Assembly: GCF_000192575.1 (NCBI RefSeq)
Contig: NZ_GL876926.1
Span: 1,374,434-1,438,433 of the forward strand
Direction: 5' to 3'
Source of the DNA: Novosphingobium nitrogenifigens DSM 19370
GTDB lineage: Bacteria > Pseudomonadota > Alphaproteobacteria > Sphingomonadales > Sphingomonadaceae
DNA length: 64,000 nt
Shown here: in pieces, positions 45,908-55,055 of the stretch
Numbering within the stretch: position 1 is the stretch's first letter
Layout of the letters: every line of letters begins with the position of its first letter
Program-made: the position numbers and the translations under genes
The notes under the pieces: generated by a model
Databases searched by the model: none
Seen by the model: only the letters and a program-made list of their open reading frames with translations
What the model was told of the DNA's origin: nothing

Positions 45908-47281
45908 ATGTCTTTCACCAGCCACGATGCTGCCGCTTCGACCGATTGGGCGCACGTCGCCGCCGATCTCGCCCCGATCGCCTGCGATACCGGGGAACGG
46001 GAAACCCGCCGCAAATCGCGCGACTATTACTGGTTCTCGCCTCTGCTCAAGGCCGAGATCGACGATTGGCGCGCCGATCTGATCGCTACGCCCGCCGATC
46101 TGGCCGAACTGGAAACACTCGTCGCCTATTGCGTTGCCCACCGTCTTCCGATCACCGTGCGCGGCGCGGGAACCGGCAATTACGGACAATGCATGCCGCG
46201 TCATGGCGGCGTGGTCGTCGACCTGACCCGGCTCGACCGCGTGTTGTCGATCGGCGAGGGCACATTTCGGGCCCAGGGCGGCATCCGCATGTACGACCTG
46301 GAGCAGGAACTGAACCGGACCGGGCAGGAACTGCGCTTTTTCCCTTCGACATGGCGCAGCGCGACGCTGGGCGGCTTCATTGCCGGAGGCACGACCGGTT
46401 GCGGAGCCATCGGCCACGGCACGTTGCATACGCCGGGCAATGTCCTTGCGCTCAAGATCCTGACGGCAGGCGACACCCCCACCCTGATCGAACTGACTGG
46501 CGCGGAAGCGCAGGCTGCGGTTCACGCCTATGGCACCAACGGCATCATCGTCGAAGCCGAACTCGCCCTGGCCCCGCTCGGTCGCTGGCATGATCGCATC
46601 TATGCCCTGCCCGACCTTGGCGCGGCCATGGACCTTGCCGACCGGATCGGGCGCGATCGTACCCTTGCCAAAAAGCAGCTCGCCGTTGTCGATGCGGCGG
46701 TCATCCCTCTGGTCCGTCCGCTTGCCGAGACCGTTCCGGCCGGCAGCGCGCTCGTTCTGGCAATGATCGGAGAGGACAGCCTTGCGTCGGCCGATGCAGC
46801 TGCGAACGAGCTCGGAGGCTCCGTCGCCTTTGCCCGCGCTCCGGGCGAAAAGACCGGCCTCGTTCCCGCGATCTATGAAATGTGCTGGAACCACACCACG
46901 CTTCACGCGATCGGGCGCGACAAGTCGATCAGTTACCTGCAATGCGGTTTCCCTGCCGATTACCGCCCGGTGGTCCTGGCCGTCGCGGCCGAACTCGGCG
47001 ATGAAATGCCGATGCACCTCGAATTCGCAACCATCGATGGCGAACTCGTCTGTTTCGGCATCCCCTTGCTGCGCTTTACCAGTGCCGAACGCCTCGCCCA
47101 GATCCATGCCATCCTGCGCAGCCACGGGTGTCAGGTCTTCAACCCGCATACTTACGTTCTCGAAAACGGAGGCATGCAGGTCGCCGATCCGCAACAACTC
47201 GCCTTCCGCCGGACGTCCGATCCCCATGGCCTGTTCAACCCCGGCAAGATGCCCGGCTGGGACGTCCCCGACGCCGCCTGA
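45908..47281 (+). CDS. FAD-linked oxidase (GlcD/FAD_binding_4)
   Basis: The 457-residue flavoprotein has a PP-loop FAD domain (LPITVRGAGTGNYGQ, GGVVVDLTRLDRVL, STWRSATLGGFIAGGTTG, YGTNGIIVEAEL) and a C-terminal substrate/cap domain ending HGLFNPGKMPGW, the usual end of FAD-linked oxidases of the D-lactate/glycolate type. It probably oxidises a 2-hydroxy acid or similar. ATG 45908 follows AAAAGGG. It is 19 bases after the isochorismatase-like gene. Confidence 0.85.
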   Translation: MSFTSHDAAASTDWAHVAADLAPIACDTGERETRRKSRDYYWFSPLLKAEIDDWRADLIATPADLAELETLVAYCVAHRLPITVRGAGTGNYGQCMPRHGGVVVDLTRLDRVLSIGEGTFRAQGGIRMYDLEQELNRTGQELRFFPSTWRSATLGGFIAGGTTGCGAIGHGTLHTPGNVLALKILTAGDTPTLIELTGAEAQAAVHAYGTNGIIVEAELALAPLGRWHDRIYALPDLGAAMDLADRIGRDRTLAKKQLAVVDAAVIPLVRPLAETVPAGSALVLAMIGEDSLASADAAANELGGSVAFARAPGEKTGLVPAIYEMCWNHTTLHAIGRDKSISYLQCGFPADYRPVVLAVAAELGDEMPMHLEFATIDGELVCFGIPLLRFTSAERLAQIHAILRSHGCQVFNPHTYVLENGGMQVADPQQLAFRRTSDPHGLFNPGKMPGWDVPDAA

Positions 47282-47320
47282 AACCGCTCCCACCCCTTCC
47301 TTCCACAAGGCCCCGCGACG

Positions 47321-48940
47321 ATGGCGCAGATCCTGCCTCAAACTCTTTCGATGACCACGCGCGACGGCATTCGTCTCGACGCGGATGTCTATCGTCCGTC
47401 CGGCAAGGGACCGTGGCCGGTGCTGCTGCTGCGCCAGGGGTATGGTCGGCGTGTCGCGGCGGCGGTGTGCTATGCCCATCCCCGCTGGTATGCCGATCAG
47501 GGCTATGTCGTGGTGGTGCAGGACGTGCGCGGGCGCGGCACGTCTGAAGGGGTTTTTCGGACGCTGGAACAGGAAGCCGAGGACGGCGCCGATACCATCG
47601 CGTGGTGCGCAAGCCTACCGGACACCACCGGCACGGTCGGCATGTACGGCTTTTCGTTTCAGGGGATGAACCAACTGCTGGCGGCCACCCTTGCCGGGCC
47701 GGAACTCAAGGCGATTGCCCCGGCCATGATCGGCTGGGACTTGCGCGGGGAACTGGTCGAGGAAGGAGGCGTTCCCCAGCTGGCAGGCGCGATCGGCTGG
47801 GCAGCGCAAGTCGGCGCCGATACCGCCCGGCATCAGGGGGACGAGGCCGCGTGGCTCGACTTGCGTGCTGCGGCGCAAAATCCTCCGTGCAACAGTCCGG
47901 TGCCCTTGCGCCCCGAACCACTGGTCCGCCATGCCCGTTACAACCATCTGCTGCGCTGGAGCGAGGCGGAAGCCGACGATCCCCTGTGGCAGGCCATTGC
48001 CCCGATGGCGCATGCCGAAACGCTGGCGGCCAGAGCCCTGCCCATGCTGTTCATCGGCGGCTGGCACGATTTCACGCTCGCCGGTACGCTAGCCGGATGG
48101 CGGGCCATGGAGGCGACCGGGCTGGCCTGGCTCGATCTTGGTCCCTGGCCGCATATCCCGTGGGGGCGTCATGTCGGCGGACAGGATTACGGCCCCGACG
48201 CAGTCTCCGATGTAGACCGGCATCAGGTCGCGTGGTTCGATCACTGGCTGAAAGGAAAGCCGCTCGACCGCTCCCGCGTCCGGCTGTTCGACATGGGCAC
48301 CCGCACGTGGCGTTCGGCCGACAGGCTGGGCGGCAGCGCCCGAACGCTGTTCCTTTCGGGAACCGGCAGGGTCAGTATCGATGCCGCAACAGGCAAGCTG
48401 CTCGATCGCCCCGGTGCGACCGGAAGCGAGGTGATCGTTCATGACCCCTGGCGTCCGGCTCCGAGTGTCGGGGGCCGCATGGGCAATCCGCCGGGCCCGG
48501 TCGATCGTCGTGCCATCGACGAACGCGGCGACATTGCGACTTTCACGACAGCCCCGCTGGATCAGCCGCTGACTTTGTCCGGGTGGATCGGAGCACGGCT
48601 TCACCTTTCGTCCGACAGCGCCCATTTCGATATCCACGCGGTCCTTTCGCAAGTGACTGCGTCGGGCGCAGTCCTGCCCTTTGCCGAGGGACATACCCGC
48701 ATTGCCGGAGCGACCGGCGTCGTCCCGGTGGACCTCGACCTCAAGGCCACGTGCATCACGCTGGCGCCGGGCGAAAGCCTGCGCCTGTCTTTGGCGGGAG
48801 CTGCCTTTCCCGCCTTTGCCGTCAATCCGGGCACGGGCGAAGGCACCGACGCCACAGCCTTTTCAGCGCGCGTGATTACGCTCGTGGTCCATCACGGAGA
48901 GGACCACCCTTCCAGCCTTGTCATCGAATGTCTTGATTAG
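47321..48940 (+). CDS. Cytosolic CocE/NonD-type hydrolase
   Basis: This 539-residue S15-family alpha/beta hydrolase has Ser112 in MYGFSFQG, QDVRGRGTSEG, a helical cap and a C-terminal jelly roll (about 390-535). No signal peptide is visible, unlike the paralogue at 19833-21770. It closes the five-gene cluster and may deacylate or hydrolyse the substrate at entry. The last four bases overlap the convergent phoD stop. Confidence 0.85.
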   Translation: MAQILPQTLSMTTRDGIRLDADVYRPSGKGPWPVLLLRQGYGRRVAAAVCYAHPRWYADQGYVVVVQDVRGRGTSEGVFRTLEQEAEDGADTIAWCASLPDTTGTVGMYGFSFQGMNQLLAATLAGPELKAIAPAMIGWDLRGELVEEGGVPQLAGAIGWAAQVGADTARHQGDEAAWLDLRAAAQNPPCNSPVPLRPEPLVRHARYNHLLRWSEAEADDPLWQAIAPMAHAETLAARALPMLFIGGWHDFTLAGTLAGWRAMEATGLAWLDLGPWPHIPWGRHVGGQDYGPDAVSDVDRHQVAWFDHWLKGKPLDRSRVRLFDMGTRTWRSADRLGGSARTLFLSGTGRVSIDAATGKLLDRPGATGSEVIVHDPWRPAPSVGGRMGNPPGPVDRRAIDERGDIATFTTAPLDQPLTLSGWIGARLHLSSDSAHFDIHAVLSQVTASGAVLPFAEGHTRIAGATGVVPVDLDLKATCITLAPGESLRLSLAGAAFPAFAVNPGTGEGTDATAFSARVITLVVHHGEDHPSSLVIECLD

Positions 48941-50550
48941 GCACGCTGCAATCCCGGCTTGCCGTGTTCGAGGACAAGGCGGGCATATGTCGAGAGCTTT
49001 CCGCCGGGTGTCGAGACGCGGTCGACGATCTTGAGGTCGGCGTGCCAAGCCGCCCGGTCGACGTCGCACAGGAGATAGCCGCGCCGGTCCACCGTGGCTT
49101 TCAAGTGCGGATTGTCCGCGCGCGCCTGTACGGCACGGAAATCATCGTCACCCTGCCCGTCGTCACCCGAGCTGATCGAGGTGGTCTGGAATTCCGACGC
49201 GACGACTTTGCCGTCACCTTCGTCCTGGACAAGGTCGCCCGCGTAATGGCGATGCGCGTCGCCGCTGACGGTCACGGTCCGCCCTGCCCCATGCGTCTCG
49301 ATTGCCGAAAGCAGACGGCGGCGATTGGCGAGATAGCCCGACCACTGGTCCATGTTGTAGACCTTGGCCCCGCCCGGTGTATCCCGATAGACAAGGTTCA
49401 TCAGCATGACCTGATGCGCGATGAGGTTCCAGCGCGTGTCGGACCGCGCGAGACCGTCATAGAGCCAGGCTTCCTGCGCGGCGCCCATCATCGCGCTTTG
49501 CGGTGCGGAGCAGTCCGGGCCCAAAGGTACCATGCGATCGCCATAGACCTGATCGGTGCGATACTGCCGCGTGTCGAGCACGAAAGCATTGACGAGATCG
49601 CCATAACGCGCCGACCGGTACATCTGCATGCGGGGCCCGTCGGGCAGTGAGGCAAGCCGCAGGGGCATGTGCTCGTAATAGGCCTGAAACGCCGAAGCCC
49701 GGCGCAGCAGGAAGGCTTGCGGGGGCGTTCCGTCCTGATCCCATTGCCCCGCCCAGTCGTTGTCGACGTCGTGATCGTCGATGCTCATCCAGAACGGGTG
49801 CGCCGCATGGGCGGCCTGAAGATCGCGGTCCGATTTGTACTGGGCATGGCGCAGGCGGTAATCGTCGAGCGAATAGGGTTCGGGCGTGCTGTGACGCCGC
49901 GCGCGCGGATAAGTATTGCCGAGATAGGTGATCTCGTTGTCGCCCTTCTCGTTGGTCTCGTAGATGTAGTCGCCATAGTGGAACACGAAGTCCACCGGCT
50001 CTTCGGCAATGCCCCACCACGCGGTGTAATAGCCGTGTTCGTAATGCTGGCACCCGGCGACAGCGAACCGCAGGCGGTCGAGCCGGGCATGGGGCAGCGG
50101 CAATGTGCGGCTGCGCCCGATGGGGCTCGTTTCGCCCCCGACGTGGAAACGATAGAAATAGGGGCGGTCGGGCGCCAGCCCGGCCACTTCGGCATGGACA
50201 CTATGCGCCAGTTCCGGGCTGGCCAGTGCTTCCCCACGCGCAAGCGGCAGGGCGAATGTTTCCTCGCCCGCCACTTCCCATTGCACCACCACCGGCTGCG
50301 GCGGCATCCCCCCGTGCGGCTCGGTCGGACGCGGAGCCAGCCGGGTCCAGATCACGAAGCCATCGGGCGCGGGATCGCCCGAGGCGATGCCGAGCGAAAA
50401 GGGATGATCGGCGAAACGCGGATCGGCCCAGAGATTGCGCGGCCAGACGGCAGCCTCTCCGGCAAGCGGCCACCCGCCCGCCGCCAGCACCCCGGTTCCG
50501 GCCAGCACCTGCATCAGGCGACGGCGGTTGAATTGAAGCGATTGCGACAT
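48937..50550 (-). CDS. phoD: Tat-exported alkaline phosphatase D
   Basis: This 537-residue PhoD-family metallophosphoesterase has a twin-arginine leader (NRRRLMQVLAGTGVLAAGG, from residue 8), an N-terminal PhoD_N domain (FSLGIASGDPAPDGFVIWTRL) and metal-site blocks VAGCQHYEHGYY, FVFHYGDYIYE, DDHDVDNDWAG and VTVSGDAHRHYAGDL. DDHDV replaces the more common DDHEV, a conservative change. It releases phosphate from diesters and monoesters in the periplasm. It lies 25 bases after a TonB receptor stop, so the two are probably one operon. Confidence 0.9.
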   Translation of the reverse strand: MSQSLQFNRRRLMQVLAGTGVLAAGGWPLAGEAAVWPRNLWADPRFADHPFSLGIASGDPAPDGFVIWTRLAPRPTEPHGGMPPQPVVVQWEVAGEETFALPLARGEALASPELAHSVHAEVAGLAPDRPYFYRFHVGGETSPIGRSRTLPLPHARLDRLRFAVAGCQHYEHGYYTAWWGIAEEPVDFVFHYGDYIYETNEKGDNEITYLGNTYPRARRHSTPEPYSLDDYRLRHAQYKSDRDLQAAHAAHPFWMSIDDHDVDNDWAGQWDQDGTPPQAFLLRRASAFQAYYEHMPLRLASLPDGPRMQMYRSARYGDLVNAFVLDTRQYRTDQVYGDRMVPLGPDCSAPQSAMMGAAQEAWLYDGLARSDTRWNLIAHQVMLMNLVYRDTPGGAKVYNMDQWSGYLANRRRLLSAIETHGAGRTVTVSGDAHRHYAGDLVQDEGDGKVVASEFQTTSISSGDDGQGDDDFRAVQARADNPHLKATVDRRGYLLCDVDRAAWHADLKIVDRVSTPGGKLSTYARLVLEHGKPGLQRA

Positions 50551-50575
50551 GGCGGATGCCTCTTGGGTCAGGAGA

Positions 50576-52981
50576 TCAGAACGCGGCGCGGACGCGAATG
50601 CCGAAAGTGCGCGGATTGCCCGGATAGCCCTGCACGATCCCGGTCGATTTCGTGAGACCGAGCATGTTGATGTAATAGGCCTTGTTCAGCAGATTGTTCG
50701 ACCAGATCTGCAGATCGTAGCGCCCACCGGCGAGCTTGAGGCCGACCCGCGCATTGACCAGCGCATAAGGGCTGATCCACGCCAGCGGATCGAGCGTGAT
50801 CGTCGTGTTCTGCGAGCTGCGCCAGTTCACGTCGACCAGGCCGTACCCCACGACATCGCGCCCCAGGTCATGGGTGTAATCGACCGTCGCATCGGCCGTC
50901 CACTTGGGCGCCCAGGCGACTTGCCGTCCGGTCAGGTCGCAGGAAAGCGTGGTGACTTCGGCCGGGCAAGCCGAATTGTGGAACGAGGAATAATAGGCGT
51001 GGTCATAGGCGATGAAGCCTTTGGCATGGAGCCCCTTGGCCAGCTGTGCCTCCGCTTCCAGTTCGACGCCGTTCGAGGTCAGCGAACCGACGTTGGCCAG
51101 GAACTTGAGCGCGGTATTCCCGACGCCCACCGACTCGTTGGCCTGGTAGTTCTGCACGACGGTATGGAACGCGGTCAGGTTGACGAGCAAGTGATGGCGG
51201 AACCATTCGCTCTTGATCCCGGCTTCGAAATCGTCGGTGGTTTCGCCCTTCACCGACTGCCCGCCGCCTAGCGCCAGAATGCGCGCATCGGTCACCGGCA
51301 AAAGATTGAAACCGGCCGACTTGTAGCCGCGCGCATATTTGACGAAGACCATCGTGTCGGCGAACACCTTGTAACTGATGCTGCCTTCGCCCGAGAGCGA
51401 ATTGTCGGACAGGGCCTGATTGACCGAGCCCAGCGCGGAATTGGCCGCTGCCGAGGACATGTCGTTGATCTGCGCCGTGTTGAGATTGCCCAGATTGGAC
51501 GTGACCCAGCCCGCATAGGCTTCGGTCCGGTGCTCCCAGGTATAGCGCAGCCCCCCATCGATCGACAGGCGATGCGCCTTGTCGGGATGCCAGCTCACAT
51601 TGCCGAACAGGGCTTCGGTATTGGTGTGGAACAAGGCGTGGCTCTGCATGCCGAGCCCGGCGATCCCATCGGCATAGGCCCCCTGCGCCCAGGTCTTGCC
51701 GTTGAGCGTGGGGAAATCGGTCGACGACGGATTGGAGGCCCAGATGTAATACTGGTCACCGAAACGAATGCGCGAATCCACCTGCAATTGCTGACGCGAC
51801 AGGAAACCGCCGACGGTCGCCTCGATCGCCCCGCCCTTGGGCGTCGCCCACCGCAGTTCCTGGCTGAACTGATGCTCGTTGTTGCATGAGCCGTAATCGG
51901 GAATGGCGTTGAGCTGGGTATAGTCGTTGTCGTTGTTGGTCAGACACTTCCAGTTTTCCCACGCGGTGATCGAGGTGATCGTGCCGCCCTTGCCCAGATC
52001 CCAGTCGATCGTGCCGCTGCCCAAATAGAGATTGGTCCGGGCATTGAGCGCGGAATCGAGATTGACCGTCGGGTTCGACGCATCGCTGGTGTTGAGCGTA
52101 TAGCCCGCATTGGCCATGCGCGTCTGCAGCGCGGCGGGATTGTAGATCTGTGTGATGACCGGCGACATCGTGTTGAACGCCTGGTGGTTCCACGTCCCGA
52201 TCAGGCGGATCGACAGGTTGTTGGTCGGCGTGAACAGCAATTGCGCACGAACGCCTTCACCTTGCCGGGCGTTCTGCTTCTCGATGCTCGACAGGTTGCG
52301 GTAATTGCCGTCGGTCTGGGTGTAATAGCCCGAAACGCGAAACGCGAGCTTGTCGGCGATAAGCGGCCCGGTGATGCTGCCCTTCCCTTCGACAAGGCCC
52401 TGGTTGCCGACGCTCATTTCGGCATTGGCCCCCAGCTTGAAACTGGGCTTGGCCGTGTTGATGAGAACAGCACCGGCCGTCGTGTTCTTGCCAAAGCTCG
52501 TCCCTTGCGGTCCGCGTAACAATTCGACGTCGGCGATGTCGTTGAAATCGTTGCTGACCATGCCCTGACGGCCGGTGTAGATACCGTCGACGAAAATGCC
52601 GACCGAACCGTCGATGCCGTCGGTGTTGAAACCGTTGTTGCCGATCCCGCGAATGCCGAGATTGAGCTGCTTGGGATTGGTCAGATAGACCGAGAACGCC
52701 GGAAAGCGGGTCTGGAAATCGGTGAAATTGACAAGGTTCTGCTTCGCGAGCTCCCCACCGCCGAGCGTGGTGATCGCAATGGGCACCGCCTGCGCGTTTT
52801 CGGGCCGCTTGCGCGCATAAACGACAATGTCGGTCACCTCGCCGGATGCGGCATCATCCTTTGCCCCGGCTTCGGGCGCGGCGGGCGCCTCGGCATGGGC
52901 GGTTCCCGCCATGGCCAGGGCAAGAAACGAAACAAGCCCCAGTTGACCAAACCCGGCGTGGCGGCGACCCCGTACAATCAT
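50576..52981 (-). CDS. TonB-dependent receptor linked to phoD
   Basis: The 801-residue receptor has a signal peptide (to AHAE), TonB box DIVVYARK, plug motifs NLVNFTDFQTRFPAFSVYL and VELLRGPQGTSFGKNTTAGAV, and a barrel ending in FGIRVRAAF. ATG 52981 has AGGGG eight bases upstream; ATG 52999 does not. Linkage to phoD suggests uptake of a phosphate ester or its use as a phosphorus source. The 165-base gap upstream shows no clear Pho box that I can defend. Confidence 0.87.
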   Translation of the reverse strand: MIVRGRRHAGFGQLGLVSFLALAMAGTAHAEAPAAPEAGAKDDAASGEVTDIVVYARKRPENAQAVPIAITTLGGGELAKQNLVNFTDFQTRFPAFSVYLTNPKQLNLGIRGIGNNGFNTDGIDGSVGIFVDGIYTGRQGMVSNDFNDIADVELLRGPQGTSFGKNTTAGAVLINTAKPSFKLGANAEMSVGNQGLVEGKGSITGPLIADKLAFRVSGYYTQTDGNYRNLSSIEKQNARQGEGVRAQLLFTPTNNLSIRLIGTWNHQAFNTMSPVITQIYNPAALQTRMANAGYTLNTSDASNPTVNLDSALNARTNLYLGSGTIDWDLGKGGTITSITAWENWKCLTNNDNDYTQLNAIPDYGSCNNEHQFSQELRWATPKGGAIEATVGGFLSRQQLQVDSRIRFGDQYYIWASNPSSTDFPTLNGKTWAQGAYADGIAGLGMQSHALFHTNTEALFGNVSWHPDKAHRLSIDGGLRYTWEHRTEAYAGWVTSNLGNLNTAQINDMSSAAANSALGSVNQALSDNSLSGEGSISYKVFADTMVFVKYARGYKSAGFNLLPVTDARILALGGGQSVKGETTDDFEAGIKSEWFRHHLLVNLTAFHTVVQNYQANESVGVGNTALKFLANVGSLTSNGVELEAEAQLAKGLHAKGFIAYDHAYYSSFHNSACPAEVTTLSCDLTGRQVAWAPKWTADATVDYTHDLGRDVVGYGLVDVNWRSSQNTTITLDPLAWISPYALVNARVGLKLAGGRYDLQIWSNNLLNKAYYINMLGLTKSTGIVQGYPGNPRTFGIRVRAAF

Positions 52982-53146
52982 CGATAAAACCCCTGTCATT
53001 TTTTCGGATTGAGGGCGCGCCAAACCCTCCGCCCCAGCCCGACGGAAGAATGACTAACCCCTTGTCACGGGCCGCTATTCTTCCCTCGTTCCGTATTTGT
53101 GACAGGTTGTTGTAGTGATACAAAAAGCTACATTTTAAGCGGACGA

Positions 53147-54481
53147 TCAATGCAAGGATCGCGCCGCCTGTTCGATCGCCACAGCGAGCATGGCAAAGAT
53201 TTCGTCGAGCTCGGCCTCCGTCGCATTGAAGGCAGGCGCGACAAGGACATGATCCCCGCTCACCCCATCGACCACGCCCGCTTCCCCACGCACGAGCAGA
53301 CCGAGCCCGCGCGCAGCCTCGACCACCCGGCGATGGAACCCGAGCGCGGGATCAAGCGGTGCGCGGCTTTCCCGGTCGGCAACGAATTCGATCCCCATGA
53401 GCGCGCCTTTGCCGCGAATGTCGCCGACCAGTTGGTGGCGACCGAATGCCGCCTGCGCGCGAGCAAGGAATGCGCTCTCCCGTTTGCGGACTTGCGCGAT
53501 GAGGTCATGCCGGTCGAGATAATCGAGCACCGCAAGGCCCGCAGCACAGGACACGGCATGCCCCGAATAAGTATAGCCGGTGAAAAGACTTGAAGGAGCC
53601 GCCCGTTCCAGCCGTTCGATGACTTTGCTGCTGATGAGAACCCCGGCAAGCGGGGCATAGCCTGCCGCCACGCCTTTGCCGAAGGTGATGATGTCGGGCA
53701 AAGCCTCAAGATTGGACGAGGCAAAGGCAGCCCCGGTCCGCCCGAACCCCGTGACGACTTCATCCGCGATCAACAGGATGTCGTGGCGATCGCACAGGGC
53801 GCGCAAACCCCGGATATAGCCCGGCGGCGGGACCAGCGCCCCCGATCCGGCCCCGGTCACAGGCTCGATGATGATGGCCGCAATGCTCGCGGGATCTTCC
53901 TGGATCAGGCGCCGCTCGACTTCGCGGACCTGCTCCTCGCCATAGGCCTGCGCGGTCAGCCCGAGCGGCGCGCGATAGAGGCTGACGGCCGGAAGCTTGG
54001 GAAAGTCGAGCATATAGGGCAGGAAATCGCGCCTGCGGCTGACTTTGCCGCTCGCCGCCAACGTTGCCATGGTCGCGCCATGATAGCTTTGCCAGCGACT
54101 GGCGATACGCCAGCGGCTCTCGTTCCCGCCCGCGCGCTGATAGCGGCGGGCGATCTTGAACGCGACTTCGTTCGCTTCCGATCCGCCGCTGGTGAAATAG
54201 GCCTTGGCCAAACCATCCGGCGCGAGCGCGACGACCCGCTCGGCCAGCGTGGTTTCAGCCTCGGTGGCGAAATCACCTGCATAGACAAAGGGCACTTGCG
54301 CGGCCTGTCGCGCCATCGCCTCGCCGATTTCGCCGAGGCCATAGCCGATATTGGCGACATAGATGCCGCTCACCGCATCGAGATAGCGCCGCCCGTCGGC
54401 ATCGAACAGTTCGATCCCGCTCGCCCGCACCACCCGTGGCACAGGCGACGACCAGTCGCGCCGAAACACCGCGTCCGTCAT
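53147..54481 (-). CDS. Class III PLP aminotransferase
   Basis: This 444-residue fold-type I enzyme has FTSGGSEANEVAFKIAR, Asp240 in LLIADEVVTGFGRTG and the PLP Lys269 in ITFGKGVAAGYAPL. Omega-amino acid, 4-aminobutyrate and taurine:pyruvate transaminases belong here; the acceptor and donor are not evident. It lies 32 bases after a DsrE-like gene and downstream of a TsdA-like cytochrome, so an amino-sulfonate such as taurine is a possible but unproven substrate. Confidence 0.85.
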   Translation of the reverse strand: MTDAVFRRDWSSPVPRVVRASGIELFDADGRRYLDAVSGIYVANIGYGLGEIGEAMARQAAQVPFVYAGDFATEAETTLAERVVALAPDGLAKAYFTSGGSEANEVAFKIARRYQRAGGNESRWRIASRWQSYHGATMATLAASGKVSRRRDFLPYMLDFPKLPAVSLYRAPLGLTAQAYGEEQVREVERRLIQEDPASIAAIIIEPVTGAGSGALVPPPGYIRGLRALCDRHDILLIADEVVTGFGRTGAAFASSNLEALPDIITFGKGVAAGYAPLAGVLISSKVIERLERAAPSSLFTGYTYSGHAVSCAAGLAVLDYLDRHDLIAQVRKRESAFLARAQAAFGRHQLVGDIRGKGALMGIEFVADRESRAPLDPALGFHRRVVEAARGLGLLVRGEAGVVDGVSGDHVLVAPAFNATEAELDEIFAMLAVAIEQAARSLH

Positions 54482-54513
54482 GGATCGCTCACTCCTGCCG
54501 CAAGGGACCTCGA

Positions 54514-54993
54514 TCAGGGATGGATATAGACGAAACCCAGACCTTGCAGCCGGGCGATCTCGGCAACCCCGCTCGGCACTACGTCCTCGTCCTTCACTCC
54601 ATAGAGATCAGCGGGCGTAAGCTTCATGCCCGCGAGCGTGTTGTGGCAGATCATGAAGCGCACGCCCTTGGCCCGCAGGCCATCGATCGCCTTGGCGAGA
54701 TCGGCATCCTCGCGCGCCATCACGAAGAGTTGCACGCCCGAGGCAAAATTGACGACGCGGATTTCGACTTGTCCGTTCGTGGCCGCGATATGTGCGCCGA
54801 TGTGATGCAGCAGACGCTGGAAATAGGCCTTGGCATCGGGCCCGCCGCCGTCGTTCTGATAGACGACTTTCTGAAAGGTGTAATACCCGGCCGGAGCGGC
54901 GCCTGCCGATGCCTGTTCCGCCTGTGCCGTTCCGGCCAGCCCCAGCCCTGCGCAAATCGCCATGGCCAGAACCAAGACCCTGCCTGCCTTCAT
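54514..54993 (-). CDS. Exported DsrE/F-like protein
   Basis: The 159-residue protein has a signal peptide (to AQAE) and a DsrE-type alpha/beta core (YQNDGGGPDAKAYFQRLLHHI, VEIRVVNFASGVQLF, GVRFMICHNTL). The Cys in ICHNT is at the position of the conserved DsrE/TusD cysteine. Such exported members occur in sulfur metabolism but are poorly characterised. It lies between a TsdA-like cytochrome (62-base gap) and an aminotransferase. Confidence 0.8.
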   Translation of the reverse strand: MKAGRVLVLAMAICAGLGLAGTAQAEQASAGAAPAGYYTFQKVVYQNDGGGPDAKAYFQRLLHHIGAHIAATNGQVEIRVVNFASGVQLFVMAREDADLAKAIDGLRAKGVRFMICHNTLAGMKLTPADLYGVKDEDVVPSGVAEIARLQGLGFVYIHP

Positions 54994-55055
54994 GTCAGCC
55001 TACCCCGGTCGTTGAAGAAATGATGCGGTCGCTCCATGCCACAGCCGGCCCCTTG

